From assembly GCA_003223295.1 (NCBI GenBank), contig QHYM01000115.1, positions 1 through 59,089 on the forward strand: 59,089 nucleotides of DNA. Direction: 5' to 3'. The DNA is from Acidobacteriota bacterium (GTDB taxonomy: Bacteria > Acidobacteriota > Terriglobia > Acidiferrales > UBA7541). Below the pieces are notes generated by a model. The model was not told the origin of the DNA. It did no database searches and saw only the letters and a program-made list of their open reading frames with translations. The position numbers and the translations under genes were made by a program. Positions 45,285 through 54,317 of the stretch are shown here, piece by piece (position 1 is the stretch's first letter; the number at the start of each line of letters is the position of its first letter).

Positions 45285-45887
45285 TCAATAGTGCCACGTG
45301 CACGTGCCAACGTCCTTCGCCTCTTCCCATCGACCGGCGTTCTTCACCAACAGATGGTACCCGCCCCACCCGCAAAGATTCCCGCAGAGATAGTTCTCGT
45401 AGGCAATCGCGTGAGTGTGATTGGCGTCAAATCCCACGGGCGAGAGATAAAAAGCCCCGTTCGCAATTTTCTCCGCAATATCCTTGTCGGTCGTGAAGGC
45501 AGGCTTGCGAGCGGATCCCAGGATACGAGTTTCACCGACCAGGTCGTATGGCGTCCTCATTGCAAACTTTTTCTTTAGCACCAGGGCCGTTTTCGCCCTT
45601 CGCTCGTAATCATTCGCCGCCTCACGGAATTCTTCGGGGACTTTCAAACAGTCCTCCAAAGAATGTGCCCCGCTCACGGATTCCACGTGCGTCACCATGT
45701 TGATTCGAATGGACGCGGCATGCGTTTCCTGACCTGCGCCGGCCAAAAGCATCGACAGCACCGCGTACCCTTCTGAATCGTCATAAACGCTTGCATTGGC
45801 CGGAATGTGATTCTGGATTCGTTCGTGCGCGCTGCATCCGCAAAGAAGCAGGCTCACTGTAAGAGCGCTGGAAAGGGCGATTTTCAT
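45285..45887 (-). CDS. Lipoprotein of unknown function inside the trp cluster
   Basis: 200 aa from ATG 45887. The signal peptide MKIALSSALTVSLLLCGC ends in a lipobox (LCGC), so the mature protein is probably lipid-anchored. The rest has no family I recognise. Cysteine pairs and aromatic residues near the end (CGNLCGWGGYHLLVKNAGRW) suggest a structured C-terminal domain with a GWGGxH motif. It lies 64 bp below trpB and 40 bp above trpA on the same strand, so it is probably transcribed with them, though a link to tryptophan is not obvious. Confidence 0.65.
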   Translation of the reverse strand: MKIALSSALTVSLLLCGCSAHERIQNHIPANASVYDDSEGYAVLSMLLAGAGQETHAASIRINMVTHVESVSGAHSLEDCLKVPEEFREAANDYERRAKTALVLKKKFAMRTPYDLVGETRILGSARKPAFTTDKDIAEKIANGAFYLSPVGFDANHTHAIAYENYLCGNLCGWGGYHLLVKNAGRWEEAKDVGTCTWHY

Positions 45888-45951
45888 GGAATCCTGTGTC
45901 TGAAAAATAGTACACCAACCGTTCCGCTTTCCCACGTGTCCACAGGGCGGA

Positions 45952-47163
45952 TTAGAGGAGGCGCGAGTACGTGTCCATGTCCTTGTCGCCGCGGCCAGAG
46001 AGGTTGAGGATAACGAAGTCGTTTTTGCTCAATTTGGGGAGGCGCTCGACCAGGCCGGCAATCGCGTGGGCGGATTCCAGCGCGGGAATAATGCCTTCGG
46101 TGCGCGAGAGCAGACGAGCAGCGTCGAGTGCAGCTTGATCGGAAACAGCAAAGTATTCAACGCGGCGCTGGTCAGCAAGCCAGGCGTGCTCCGGGCCGAT
46201 AGCAGGATAGTCGAGCCCCGCAGAAATCGAATGCGTGGTGGCGATTTGCCCGTCTTCATTTTGCAAAACGTACGTGTACGTTCCTTGCAGTACGCCTGGG
46301 CGCGCTCCCGTAAAGCCCTGATGCGCCGCCAGCCGCGCGGCGTGCTCGCCCAGCTGGCCCCCGCGGCCCCCAGCCTCGATGCCAATCATCTTGACGCTCG
46401 CGTCGCGCAAAAACTCATAGAACAGGCCAATGGAATTCGAGCCTCCGCCAACACAAGCGAAAAGATGGGTGGGTAGACGCTTTTCCGCGGCCAGGATTTG
46501 CTCGCGCGCCTCGCGGCCAATAACCGCCTGAAAATCCCGCACCATCAGCGGATAGGGATGCGCCCCGAGAACAGAACCGAGAAGATAATGCGTGCTGCGG
46601 ACGTTGGTCACCCAATCGCGCATGGCTTCGTTGATGGCATCCTTGAGCGTGCGGCTGCCGGAGTCCACCCCCACGACTTGCGCGCCCAGCATGCGCATGC
46701 GGGCAACATTGAGCGCCTGCCGCGCCATGTCTTCGGTGCCCATGTAGACGACGCATTCCAGGCCAAGATGAGCCGCGACGGTAGCGGAAGCAACGCCGTG
46801 CTGCCCGGCCCCGGTTTCCGCAATGATCCGCGGCTTGCCCATCTTCACGGCGAGCAGTCCCTGGCCGATGGCATTATTAATTTTGTGCGCGCCGGTGTGC
46901 AGCAAATCTTCGCGCTTCAAATAAATCCGTGGCCCGCCCAGCTTTTCGGTGAGGCGCCACGCGAATTGCAGCGGCGTAGGCCGGCCGGCAAAGTTTTTCA
47001 GCAAATAATGGAATTGCCCCTGAAAAGAAACATCCGCCTTAGCAAGTTCGTAGGCCCGCTCCAGTTCGAAGAGTGGCACCATGAGCGTTTCCGGAACATA
47101 GCGTCCCCCGTAGGGGCCGAAGCGTCCCGGCGCTGTGGTTGTGGATTGAAGCAGCGTGCCCAT
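45952..47163 (-). CDS. trpB: Tryptophan synthase beta subunit
   Basis: 403 aa from ATG 47163. [14 protein letters not shown] at the N-terminus, the PLP lysine in [29 protein letters not shown], the phosphate-binding [10 protein letters not shown] and ALESAHA near the C-terminus are all present. Condenses indole with serine. The open frame extends 43 codons upstream, but family length and start favour 47163. 25 bp below trpF. Confidence 0.97.
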   Translation of the reverse strand: MGTLLQSTTTAPGRFGPYGGRYVPETLMVPLFELERAYELAKADVSFQGQFHYLLKNFAGRPTPLQFAWRLTEKLGGPRIYLKREDLLHTGAHKINNAIGQGLLAVKMGKPRIIAETGAGQHGVASATVAAHLGLECVVYMGTEDMARQALNVARMRMLGAQVVGVDSGSRTLKDAINEAMRDWVTNVRSTHYLLGSVLGAHPYPLMVRDFQAVIGREAREQILAAEKRLPTHLFACVGGGSNSIGLFYEFLRDASVKMIGIEAGGRGGQLGEHAARLAAHQGFTGARPGVLQGTYTYVLQNEDGQIATTHSISAGLDYPAIGPEHAWLADQRRVEYFAVSDQAALDAARLLSRTEGIIPALESAHAIAGLVERLPKLSKNDFVILNLSGRGDKDMDTYSRLL

Positions 47164-47188
47164 GGTTTGTGTTCGTTCTCTTGAAGAG

Positions 47189-47818
47189 TTACTTTCTCTC
47201 CGCCCGTCGTACTTCCTGAATAAACTCGCGCAGCAGTCCGTGATCCTTTTTGCCGGGGCTGGTTTCCACTCCGCTGGCAACATCAATCCCATAAGGACGC
47301 ACGATTCGAACCGCCGCCGCTACGTTTTCCACCTTCAAGCCGCCAGCCAAAATAATACGGCGGCTCGACGAAGCGCGGCGAGCAACGTCCCAATCGGTGG
47401 TGCGGCCCGTACCACCATATTGGTCGGTGTGCGCGGCGTCAAACAAAAAGGCAAAAGCCCGGGCGTATTTGTCGAGTGTGGTAAGCGGGAATTCAGGTTC
47501 GACGCGGAAGGCCTTGATGACCGGCACAACGGGGGCGATTTCAGCAACAGTTTCAGGGGACTCGTCGCCATGGAGCTGGACGGCGTCGAGTTCCAGAGAA
47601 CCTCGCAGGGCGATCACGTCAGCAGGCAGCCGGTTGACGAAAATGCCCACGGCTTTGATTTTCTTCGGAAGCCGGGCCCGGATTTCCGCGGCTTGGTCTT
47701 CAGCAATGTGGCGAGGACTCTTTTCGTAGAAATTGAAGCCGAGGAGATTTGCTCCAGCCTCGATGGCCGCCTGGGCATCCGCTGCGCTGGTGATGCCGCA
47801 AATTTTTACGCGCACCAT
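47189..47818 (-). CDS. trpF: Phosphoribosylanthranilate isomerase
   Basis: 209 aa. The catalytic cysteine is in [12 protein letters not shown] (residue 7), the catalytic aspartate in FLFDAAHTD and the phosphate-binding GGTGRTTDW follows; [14 protein letters not shown] closes the barrel. It catalyses the isomerisation before TrpC. Six bases separate it from trpC. Confidence 0.96.
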   Translation of the reverse strand: MVRVKICGITSAADAQAAIEAGANLLGFNFYEKSPRHIAEDQAAEIRARLPKKIKAVGIFVNRLPADVIALRGSLELDAVQLHGDESPETVAEIAPVVPVIKAFRVEPEFPLTTLDKYARAFAFLFDAAHTDQYGGTGRTTDWDVARRASSSRRIILAGGLKVENVAAAVRIVRPYGIDVASGVETSPGKKDHGLLREFIQEVRRAERK

Positions 47819-47824
47819 GGGCGT

Positions 47825-48637
47825 CTATTTCCCGTGAGCGGCGTCGCCCAAAAGTTCCGAAAGAACGGCTGCGGGATCGGAAGAGAGCATGAGGCGCGTG
47901 CCAACGAGAAACGCGTCAAATCCCGCGGCGCGAAGCTTGACCAACTCACCGTTTGTGCGGATGCCGGATTCACTGATCGCAATGCAGCTTTCGGGAATGT
48001 GGTCGACGAGTTCAAAGGAAGTTTCCGTACGCACCTCCAGCGTCTTTAGGTTACGATTGTTGACGCCGATGATGCACGCTTCCGCCGCGATCGCGCGATC
48101 CAACTCCTCACGCGTGTGAATTTCCACGAGCGGCTCCATGCCAAGTTCCCGGCCGAGGAGGATCAGCTCTTTTAACAGATCATCCCTTAGCGTGGCGACA
48201 ATGAGGAGAAAACTGTCCGCGTCATTGGCCCGTGCCTCCCACACCTGCCATGGATCAAAGATAAAATCCTTGCGCAGGACGGGAAGCTGAATGCTTTTTC
48301 GCGCGTCGCGAAGGTTCTTGAGCGAGCCGCGGAAAAATTCCGGTTCGGTGAGAACCGAAAGGGCCGCGGCGCCGGCGGCCTCGAGCGATTGCGCAAGCGC
48401 GACAGGATCAAACGGCTCTCGAAGCACACCCCGGCTCGGCGACGCCGGCTTGAGTTCAGCCATAATGTTAATGCCGGGCCGCGTGAGGGCACCCGTGAAA
48501 TCGCGGAGCGGAGTAGCAGCCTTAACGCCGTATTTCAACGCCGTCTCGGGAAGGACTTTCTTCCGGTGTTCGACCTCGGCCCGCCGCGATTCCAGGATGC
48601 GGTCGAGGACGGTTCCGGTATTGGCTTGAGCACACAT
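47825..48637 (-). CDS. trpC: Indole-3-glycerol phosphate synthase
   Basis: 270 aa. INIMAELKPASPSRG carries the Glu and Lys of the family, with SVLTEPEFFRGSL, PVLRKDFIFDPWQVWEAR, IIGVNNRNLKTLEV and AISESGIRTNGE. Makes indole-3-glycerol phosphate. First gene of the aromatic cluster; a TTGACT-17-TAGCAT promoter sits right above the ATG, leaving a leader of only about nine bases. trpE, trpG and trpD are not in this window. Confidence 0.96.
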   Translation of the reverse strand: MCAQANTGTVLDRILESRRAEVEHRKKVLPETALKYGVKAATPLRDFTGALTRPGINIMAELKPASPSRGVLREPFDPVALAQSLEAAGAAALSVLTEPEFFRGSLKNLRDARKSIQLPVLRKDFIFDPWQVWEARANDADSFLLIVATLRDDLLKELILLGRELGMEPLVEIHTREELDRAIAAEACIIGVNNRNLKTLEVRTETSFELVDHIPESCIAISESGIRTNGELVKLRAAGFDAFLVGTRLMLSSDPAAVLSELLGDAAHGK

Positions 48638-48652
48638 TGGGGTAACTTTTGT

Positions 48653-48681
48653 ATGCTAGAGAGAGACAGGAAGGGAGTCAA
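48653..48681 (-). promoter_or_regulatory. Predicted promoter of the trp/aro cluster
   Basis: TTGACT (48681-48676), 17 bp, TAGCAT (48658-48653) on the minus strand. The start point would be near 48646, nine bases from the trpC ATG, with no ribosome-binding sequence and no room for a leader-peptide attenuator. Confidence 0.5.
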
Positions 48682-48776
48682 ATCAGAAGAAGCAGAAAGG
48701 CGACATTGATCTCCGATTGTCGAAAGGCAGAGCAAGCCAAGCAGAAGCTCTTGGCTGCTGGAAGCTAGAGGGATTC

Positions 48777-49571
48777 ATGAGCAAGATTGCGGGATATGTC
48801 GAGATCTACGGCGTATTGCTGAATGAAATCGCGGAGGAAGCGGACGCGATTGCGATGCGCTATTTCCGTTCGAATGGGCTGCAGGTCGACAGGAAAGGCG
48901 ACGGCACAGCCGTGACGCAAGCGGACCGCGCCGTCGAGGAGATGGCGCGAAGCAAAGTGGCGAAGAGCGGGCTTGCGCTGGACGTGTTGGGCGAGGAAAT
49001 GGGAGGAGCGAACCCGAAGGCCGCAAGCAATGGAGAGCGCGCGCGAATGATTATTGATCCAATCGACGGGACCGAAGAGTTTTCCCGCGGGATTCCCACG
49101 TTTGGGACATTGATGGCCATTGAGCAGGATGCCGACATCGTAGCCGCAATGATCAGCGCGCCGGGATTGCGTTCGCGTTGGTGGGCCTATCGAGGCGAAG
49201 GCGCCTACCGGGATGGGAAAAAGCTGCGCGTTTCCAAGGTGGACAAGCTCAGCAACGCGATGGTGTTCACCACCGGCACGGGCCCGAGCAAGAATGCCGC
49301 CGACCAGGCAAAAATTCGTGGGCTGCTGGACGCCTCGCGAAATAGCCGGTCGTTCGGCGGATTCTGGCAGCACATGCTCGTGGCAGAGGGAGCCATCGAG
49401 GCTGCCTTGGACTGGACCTCAAAACCTTGGGATCTTGCCCCTCTCGGAATCATCGTCGAAGAAGCTGGCGGGCGCTCCACGAACGCAAAAGGTGAACGAA
49501 CCATTTACACCGGGCAATTGATCAGCACCAACGGAAGGATTCATGACGAGGTTTTGAAGCTCTTGCAGTGA
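48777..49571 (+). CDS. Inositol-monophosphatase-family phosphatase (possible histidinol-phosphatase)
   Basis: 264 aa from ATG 48777 (AGAGGG upstream). The family motifs are GTAVTQADRAVEEM, VLGEEMGG, IDPIDGTEEFSRGIPTFGT and WDLAPLGIIVEEAGG, supplying the metal-binding Glu and Asp residues. Members remove phosphate from inositol phosphate, histidinol phosphate, PAP or sugar phosphates. Proximity to amino-acid genes mildly favours HisN-type histidinol-phosphatase, but this is a guess. Divergent from trpC. Confidence 0.88.
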   Translation: MSKIAGYVEIYGVLLNEIAEEADAIAMRYFRSNGLQVDRKGDGTAVTQADRAVEEMARSKVAKSGLALDVLGEEMGGANPKAASNGERARMIIDPIDGTEEFSRGIPTFGTLMAIEQDADIVAAMISAPGLRSRWWAYRGEGAYRDGKKLRVSKVDKLSNAMVFTTGTGPSKNAADQAKIRGLLDASRNSRSFGGFWQHMLVAEGAIEAALDWTSKPWDLAPLGIIVEEAGGRSTNAKGERTIYTGQLISTNGRIHDEVLKLLQ

Positions 49572-49578
49572 GCAAAAA

Positions 49579-49926
49579 ATGATCCGCACCAAGCGTATCT
49601 ACGAAAAGGCTGATGCCAAAGATGGCTACCGCGTGCTGATCGATCGCTTGTGGCCAAGAGGAATGAAAAAGGAAGCCGCCAAGATTGATTTGTGGATGAA
49701 AGACGTAGCGCCCAGCGACGCGCTGCGCAAGTCCTTCCATCATGAGGCAATGAAGTGGCCCGACTTCGAAACGAAATACCGCGGTGAGTTAAAAAAGAAA
49801 ACGGATCTGCTGGCGAAATTGCGAAAGAAAGAGAAGGAGCACAGGACGTTGACTCTTCTCTTTGGCACACGCGATCTGGAGCACAACCAGGCGGTCGTCC
49901 TGGCAGAAGCACTCAAGGCGAAGTAA
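49579..49926 (+). CDS. DUF488 (YeaO-like) protein
   Basis: 115 aa. IRTKRIYEKADAKDGYRVLIDRLWPRG and LTLLFGTRDLEHNQAVVLAE are typical of the DUF488 family, small cytoplasmic proteins of unknown function. It begins 7 bp after the phosphatase gene and is probably co-transcribed with it. Confidence 0.9.
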   Translation: MIRTKRIYEKADAKDGYRVLIDRLWPRGMKKEAAKIDLWMKDVAPSDALRKSFHHEAMKWPDFETKYRGELKKKTDLLAKLRKKEKEHRTLTLLFGTRDLEHNQAVVLAEALKAK

Positions 49927-50045
49927 GGGATCAGCTCGAGAGTTAGAATCCTTAGAAACAACTCTCCAATTTGGATGTTTCTTCCGCGGCTGGCAACACC
50001 TAGGCTCCATCGCATCTTGACTGCTGCCCCCGCGGAGGTTCTCCA

Positions 50046-50894
50046 ATGGACATTCGAGCGCAAGCCCAAAAAGCCGAGCAATTCCGAAAACTGCATCACG
50101 GTCCGCGAATGTTGGTGCTCCCGAACGCGTGGGACGTGGTGAGCGCACGCATTCTGGAAGAATGTGGGCATCCCGCGATTGCCACCAGCAGCGCAGCTGT
50201 GGCCTTTTCTCGCGGCTATCCCGACGGCCAGCGAATCTCCCGTGACGAAATGCTCGATGTAGTGGGGCGGATTGCCCGCGCAGTGCGCGTTCCAGTAACC
50301 GCGGATCTGGAGTCAGGCTACTGCACAACGGTCAAAGACATGGCCGAAACCACGAAAGCTGCCATTGAGGCCGGAGCGATAGGAATGAACCTGGAAGACG
50401 TGACCGGAGACGAGGAAAGCTCACACGTCGAAACATCGCTTCAGGTAGAAAAAATTCGTGCCATCCGCGAGACAGCAAAATCGCTGGGCGTTCCTTTCGT
50501 GTTAAACGCGCGGACGGACATTTATCTGTTGCCAATCGGTCCGGAAGCCACGCGTTTCGAACGCACCGTGGAGCGGCTGTGCGCCTACCGCGATGCGGGC
50601 GCCGATTGCCTTTTCGCGCCGGGATTGCAAGATCGCGAAACGATCGTAACGCTGGTGAACGCGCTGGACGCTCCGCTCAACATCCTGGCGACGTCGGGAT
50701 GTCCTTCGCTTGGAGAATTGGAAAGAATGGGCGTGGCCCGAGTGAGCGCTGGCTCGACCGTCATGCGCGCGGCGCTTGGACTTGTGCGGCGCATTGGAAA
50801 AGAAATGCTGGAGTCGCGGTCCTGCGAGTCGCTGTTCGCCGGCGCGATTCCCTGGTCGGACCTCAATGGCATGATGGCCCGTCAGCTATCCTAG
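50046..50894 (+). CDS. Isocitrate lyase / PEP mutase superfamily protein
   Basis: 282 aa. The TIM-barrel signature begins MLVLPNAWDVVSARILEE and includes PVTADLESGY, IGMNLEDV, FVLNARTD and PLNILA, the metal- and substrate-binding strands. The KKCGH-type catalytic loop of isocitrate lyase is missing, so it is of the PEP mutase-like/methylisocitrate-lyase-like branch often annotated as carboxyphosphonoenolpyruvate mutase. Substrate unknown. Four bases separate it from the glycosylase gene, so the two are probably one transcript. Confidence 0.88.
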   Translation: MDIRAQAQKAEQFRKLHHGPRMLVLPNAWDVVSARILEECGHPAIATSSAAVAFSRGYPDGQRISRDEMLDVVGRIARAVRVPVTADLESGYCTTVKDMAETTKAAIEAGAIGMNLEDVTGDEESSHVETSLQVEKIRAIRETAKSLGVPFVLNARTDIYLLPIGPEATRFERTVERLCAYRDAGADCLFAPGLQDRETIVTLVNALDAPLNILATSGCPSLGELERMGVARVSAGSTVMRAALGLVRRIGKEMLESRSCESLFAGAIPWSDLNGMMARQLS

Positions 50895-50898
50895 GCAC

Positions 50899-51594
50899 AT
50901 GCCCGAAACATCTGCACAGCTTCGCGTTTTGAAAGAAGAAATTGTCTCCTGCCGGAAGTGCCCGCGCTTGGTGAACTATCGAGAAAAAGTCGCGCACGAA
51001 AAGCGCCGCGCGTATCGCGAATGGGAGTATTGGGGCAAACCCGTGCCGGGATTCGGGGACGCGCAGGCACAACTTTTGATTCTTGGGTTGGCCCCCGCAG
51101 CGCATGGGGCAAACCGCACGGGGCGGATGTTCACTGGCGATCGTTCCGGCGATTTTTTGTACGCTGCCCTGCACAAGGCAGGCTTCGCAAATCAAGCCAT
51201 TTCCCTTCACCGCGACGACGGATTGCATCTCACTCAAGCCTACATCACCGCAACCTGCCGGTGCGCTCCGCCGGACAACAAGCCTCTGCCGAAAGAGATC
51301 GCGAATTGCCGCAGTTACTTTGAGCGCGAACTGGAAATTCTGAGGCCCAAAGCGATTTTGGCATTGGGAAGAATCGCTTGGGACGGCTACCTCGAAATCC
51401 TGAAGCAGCGCGGAGTACTTGCTTCGCGCGCGCTGTACAAATTCGCTCACGGAGCCGAAGCCGAAGTTGCTCTGGGAACACCGCGCCTATTTGGTGTCTA
51501 TCACCCTAGCCAGCAAAATACCCAGACCGGCCGCGTCACCCCTGCAATGTACGCCACGGTCCTGCGCCGGATTCAGCGCTTCCTCGAAAAGTAG
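50899..51594 (+). CDS. Family 5 uracil-DNA glycosylase (UdgB)
   Basis: 231 aa. The iron-sulfur cysteines are CRKC near the N-terminus plus later cysteines in TATCRCAPP and IANCRSYF. The active-site motif GLAPAAHGANRTGR is characteristic of family 5, whose members lack the catalytic Asp of family 1 and act on uracil, hypoxanthine and other deaminated bases; the second motif is VYHPSQQNTQTGR. Repairs deaminated DNA. Confidence 0.92.
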   Translation: MPETSAQLRVLKEEIVSCRKCPRLVNYREKVAHEKRRAYREWEYWGKPVPGFGDAQAQLLILGLAPAAHGANRTGRMFTGDRSGDFLYAALHKAGFANQAISLHRDDGLHLTQAYITATCRCAPPDNKPLPKEIANCRSYFERELEILRPKAILALGRIAWDGYLEILKQRGVLASRALYKFAHGAEAEVALGTPRLFGVYHPSQQNTQTGRVTPAMYATVLRRIQRFLEK

Positions 51595-51931
51595 CGGCTC
51601 CCCTTTCAACTCAACCTGGATTTCGAAGTGGGGGTGCTCCTGATCGCGGGCACCACGCGCTGTCATCCCGACCCTCAGGACGCCGTCATCTGCGGCCTGA
51701 AGCGGAGGGATCTGTTTCTGAATTCGGAATCTAGGCTAACCCGAGGTGTCGGTAGGGCCTTACATCCCCGTGCCGGGAATTGCCGACAGTCCTTGAAGCC
51801 CCGTTCCAAAGGCAGCCAGACAGTCCTGCCAAGTGTATGTATTTTCAGCCACTTGCAACCATCGGCGAGGCCAATCCATTGGCCTGGCAGGTGCACTGGC
51901 CAGCTAGTGAAGCATCCCGTTGGAGGGGAAC
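51595..51931. other. 337-bp intergenic region with repeat and palindrome
   Basis: Contains a GTCATCCCGACCCTCAGGA-type repeat (51661-51715), related to those at 8265 and 10310, and a perfect 8-bp palindrome at 51868-51885. No gene is supported. Confidence 0.5.
51868..51885. promoter_or_regulatory. Palindrome AGGCCAAT-CC-ATTGGCCT
   Basis: Perfect 8-bp arms around two bases, 46 bp upstream of the exported protein's start. It could be an operator for a dimeric regulator, or a hairpin in the leader RNA. Confidence 0.35.
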
Positions 51932-52660
51932 ATGAACTGTCTGGGAGTCCGACCATTCGTCGTCAGCACATCAATCCTTGCCATCGTTCTGAGTGGCGCA
52001 ATTGCATTGCGCGCGCAAGAACCCCCGAAAGAAACAACTTCGCAAGCGCCGGAGCAGCCGCGTCATCGCGCGGATGGCGAGCGGCATGGCTTGCCGCTGG
52101 AAACTTTCGCCGTGACCCCGGGAACCAAGTTCCTGGTGCGGCTGGAAGCCGAATTGGGCACCAAGAGCACACAAGAGAATTCCAAATTTAGAGTGAAAAC
52201 GCTCGAGCCGCTCGAAGCGGGCAGCGGGATCTACTTGCCCTCGGGAGCCGAGATTGTGGGACACGTCAGCCGCGTCGAACCGGCGGGAGTGGCGGGACGA
52301 GCCAAGCTTTGGCTGACGTTTGACGAAATTCACACGAAGTTTGGCGATTTGCCAATCGTGGCAGAAGTCTCGAGTGTCCCCGGCGATCACAGCGTAAAAC
52401 CGGTTCCGAACCAGGAGGGCCTCATCGCCGGTCGCAGTAGCACGCAGCAAGACGCCGCCGCAGCCGCAGCGGCGGGCGCGGCCATCGGCGCGGTGAAAGG
52501 CGTAAAAGATAAGGACAAGAAAGAAGCCGCAGAGGGCGCGGCCCTGGGCGCCATCACAGCGTATTTGATGGAATCCGGCCGCGGCCACGAATTGAATCTT
52601 CCCAAAGGCGCGAAGCTCGAACTCGAATTGGAGCGCGCGTTGTATTTAGTGAAAGAGTGA
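51932..52660 (+). CDS. Exported protein with glycine/alanine-rich zipper segment
   Basis: 242 aa from ATG 51932 (GGAGGGG upstream). Signal peptide ending ALRAQ. A beta-rich middle (about 55-150, VTPGTKFLVRLEAELGTKS ... YLPSGAEIVGHVSRVEP) resembles a TrbI/VirB10-like or SH3-like fold, then an Ala/Gly-rich stretch DAAAAAAAGAAIGAVKG and EGAALGAITAYLM, separated by KDKDKKEA, as in membrane-inserting glycine-zipper proteins. Function unknown. Confidence 0.65.
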   Translation: MNCLGVRPFVVSTSILAIVLSGAIALRAQEPPKETTSQAPEQPRHRADGERHGLPLETFAVTPGTKFLVRLEAELGTKSTQENSKFRVKTLEPLEAGSGIYLPSGAEIVGHVSRVEPAGVAGRAKLWLTFDEIHTKFGDLPIVAEVSSVPGDHSVKPVPNQEGLIAGRSSTQQDAAAAAAAGAAIGAVKGVKDKDKKEAAEGAALGAITAYLMESGRGHELNLPKGAKLELELERALYLVKE

Positions 52661-52883
52661 GTAGTCACATTTGAAAAGCAATCGAAGAGTTTGATTGTTT
52701 AGTCGAGTAAGGACGGCCGGCGCATCCTGTTGCGTCGGCCGTTTATTGTTTAGGATGCAACTCGTAGCCCTATACGAAATGCGCGGCTTGGCAACGTCGC
52801 GGGGGCTTGCTAGAGTCGAAGGGTTCAGCAAAACTACTCGAAGACCGATTCACCAAGAGAAAGCCCAAGAGAGGCTGAGACCC

Positions 52884-54308
52884 ATGGGGGAAGAAACGCG
52901 TGCGGCTGTAAGGGCCGTCGAAACCCTGGAACGCAAGGACCGCGTGCTCATCGTCGAGGACGAGGACAACGCGCGGAAGGGGTACGAGCAACTGCTCCAG
53001 CGCTGGGGTTACGACGTCCTTGGAGTAGGCTCCGCGGAGGAAGTTCTTGCCAAATTCGCGGGATACCAACCGGACACGTTGATTGCCGACGTCGAATTGC
53101 CGGGAATGAATGGTCTGGACCTTCTCAAGCAGTTGGGTCCGGACCTCCACGGCGTCCCCGCCATTATCATCACCGGAAAAGGAAACGATGAGCGCGCAGT
53201 CGCCGCGATCGAAGCCGGGGCTTTCTGGTACATCGAAAAGCCGCTAAAAGGACCGGTCCTACGCGCGCTGCTCGACCGCGCTCTAAGCAAGGCCCGCGAT
53301 TCCCGGCAACTCGCGGTGCTGCAGCGGCAACTAAGAGAGTCAGGCCGCCTTGGTGACTTGGTGGGCGGCACAAAACCGATGCAGGAAGTGATGCGCATTG
53401 TGGAAATGGCCGCGCCAAGTTCGGCATCCGTTCTAATCACCGGAGAGACCGGAGCAGGCAAAGAGATTGTGGCACGCACCATTCACCGCCTGTCGCCGCG
53501 CGCCGGCGGCCCGTTCGTAGCCATCAACTGCTCGGCCATCCCGGAATCCTTGATGGAGAGCGAAATCTTCGGGCATGAGCGCGGCGCATTCACCGGCGCG
53601 GCGGAGCGCCGCATCGGTTGCTTCGAATTGGCAGACGGCGGAACTCTCCTGCTGGACGAAATCGGCGAAATGCCCGCGCCCACGCAGGCGAAACTCTTGC
53701 GCGTCTTGGAAGACCGCAAAGTGAGGCGCTTGGGGAGCAAAACGGAAACGCCGGTGGACGTGCGCGTGGTAGCGGCGACCAACAAAGACCCTGAGCAAGC
53801 CGTAGGCAACGGGCAGTTGCGGCAGGACCTCTACTTCCGCTTGAACGTGTTTCACATCCATCTGCCGCCGCTGCGCGAACACAAAGACGACATCCCGCTT
53901 CTCGTCGAGTACATTTTGCGCGAAGTCAACGTAAAACACGGCAAGCATGTTCGCGGGATTGGCGCGGAAGTCCTGGACATTTTCATGGGGCACACCTGGC
54001 CCGGAAATATTCGCGAGCTGCGCAACGCTTTGGAGCGCGCGGCCATCATGTGCGAGAAAGACCTGATCACGCGCGCGTGTCTCCCGTCCGAATTCGGCAA
54101 GATGGCCGCAAAAGGCCCCAGCGATCTCTCGACCATCAAGTTTCCCGTGGGCACCACCGTGGATGCCATGGAACGGGAACTCATCCTGCAAACTCTCAGT
54201 GCCACGGGAAACAACAAGACGCGCGCTGCCGAACTGCTGGGGATCAGCTTGAAGACGCTCCACAACAAGCTCAAGGAATACGGCGGCGATCGCGCTGAAA
54301 CGGAATAG
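52884..54308 (+). CDS. NtrC-family sigma-54-dependent response regulator
   Basis: 474 aa from ATG 52884; the frame is open much further up but only by chance. Receiver domain (about 18-135) with VEDEDN and the phospho-acceptor Asp in LIADVELPGMNG and Lys in YIEKPL. AAA+ domain with Walker A GETGAGKE, the sigma-54-contacting loop GAFTGA, and LLLDEIGEM as Walker B. Fis-type helix-turn-helix at the end (NNKTRAAELLGISLKTLHNKL). Activates sigma-54 promoters when phosphorylated by the kinase encoded 9 bp downstream. Target genes unknown. Confidence 0.96.
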   Translation: MGEETRAAVRAVETLERKDRVLIVEDEDNARKGYEQLLQRWGYDVLGVGSAEEVLAKFAGYQPDTLIADVELPGMNGLDLLKQLGPDLHGVPAIIITGKGNDERAVAAIEAGAFWYIEKPLKGPVLRALLDRALSKARDSRQLAVLQRQLRESGRLGDLVGGTKPMQEVMRIVEMAAPSSASVLITGETGAGKEIVARTIHRLSPRAGGPFVAINCSAIPESLMESEIFGHERGAFTGAAERRIGCFELADGGTLLLDEIGEMPAPTQAKLLRVLEDRKVRRLGSKTETPVDVRVVAATNKDPEQAVGNGQLRQDLYFRLNVFHIHLPPLREHKDDIPLLVEYILREVNVKHGKHVRGIGAEVLDIFMGHTWPGNIRELRNALERAAIMCEKDLITRACLPSEFGKMAAKGPSDLSTIKFPVGTTVDAMERELILQTLSATGNNKTRAAELLGISLKTLHNKLKEYGGDRAETE

Positions 54309-54317
54309 GGACGCGGA

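Noticed and set aside
48638-48776. trp attenuator or T-box
   Set aside because: The predicted leader is too short and there is no Trp-codon run or T-box core (TGGNACCGCG).
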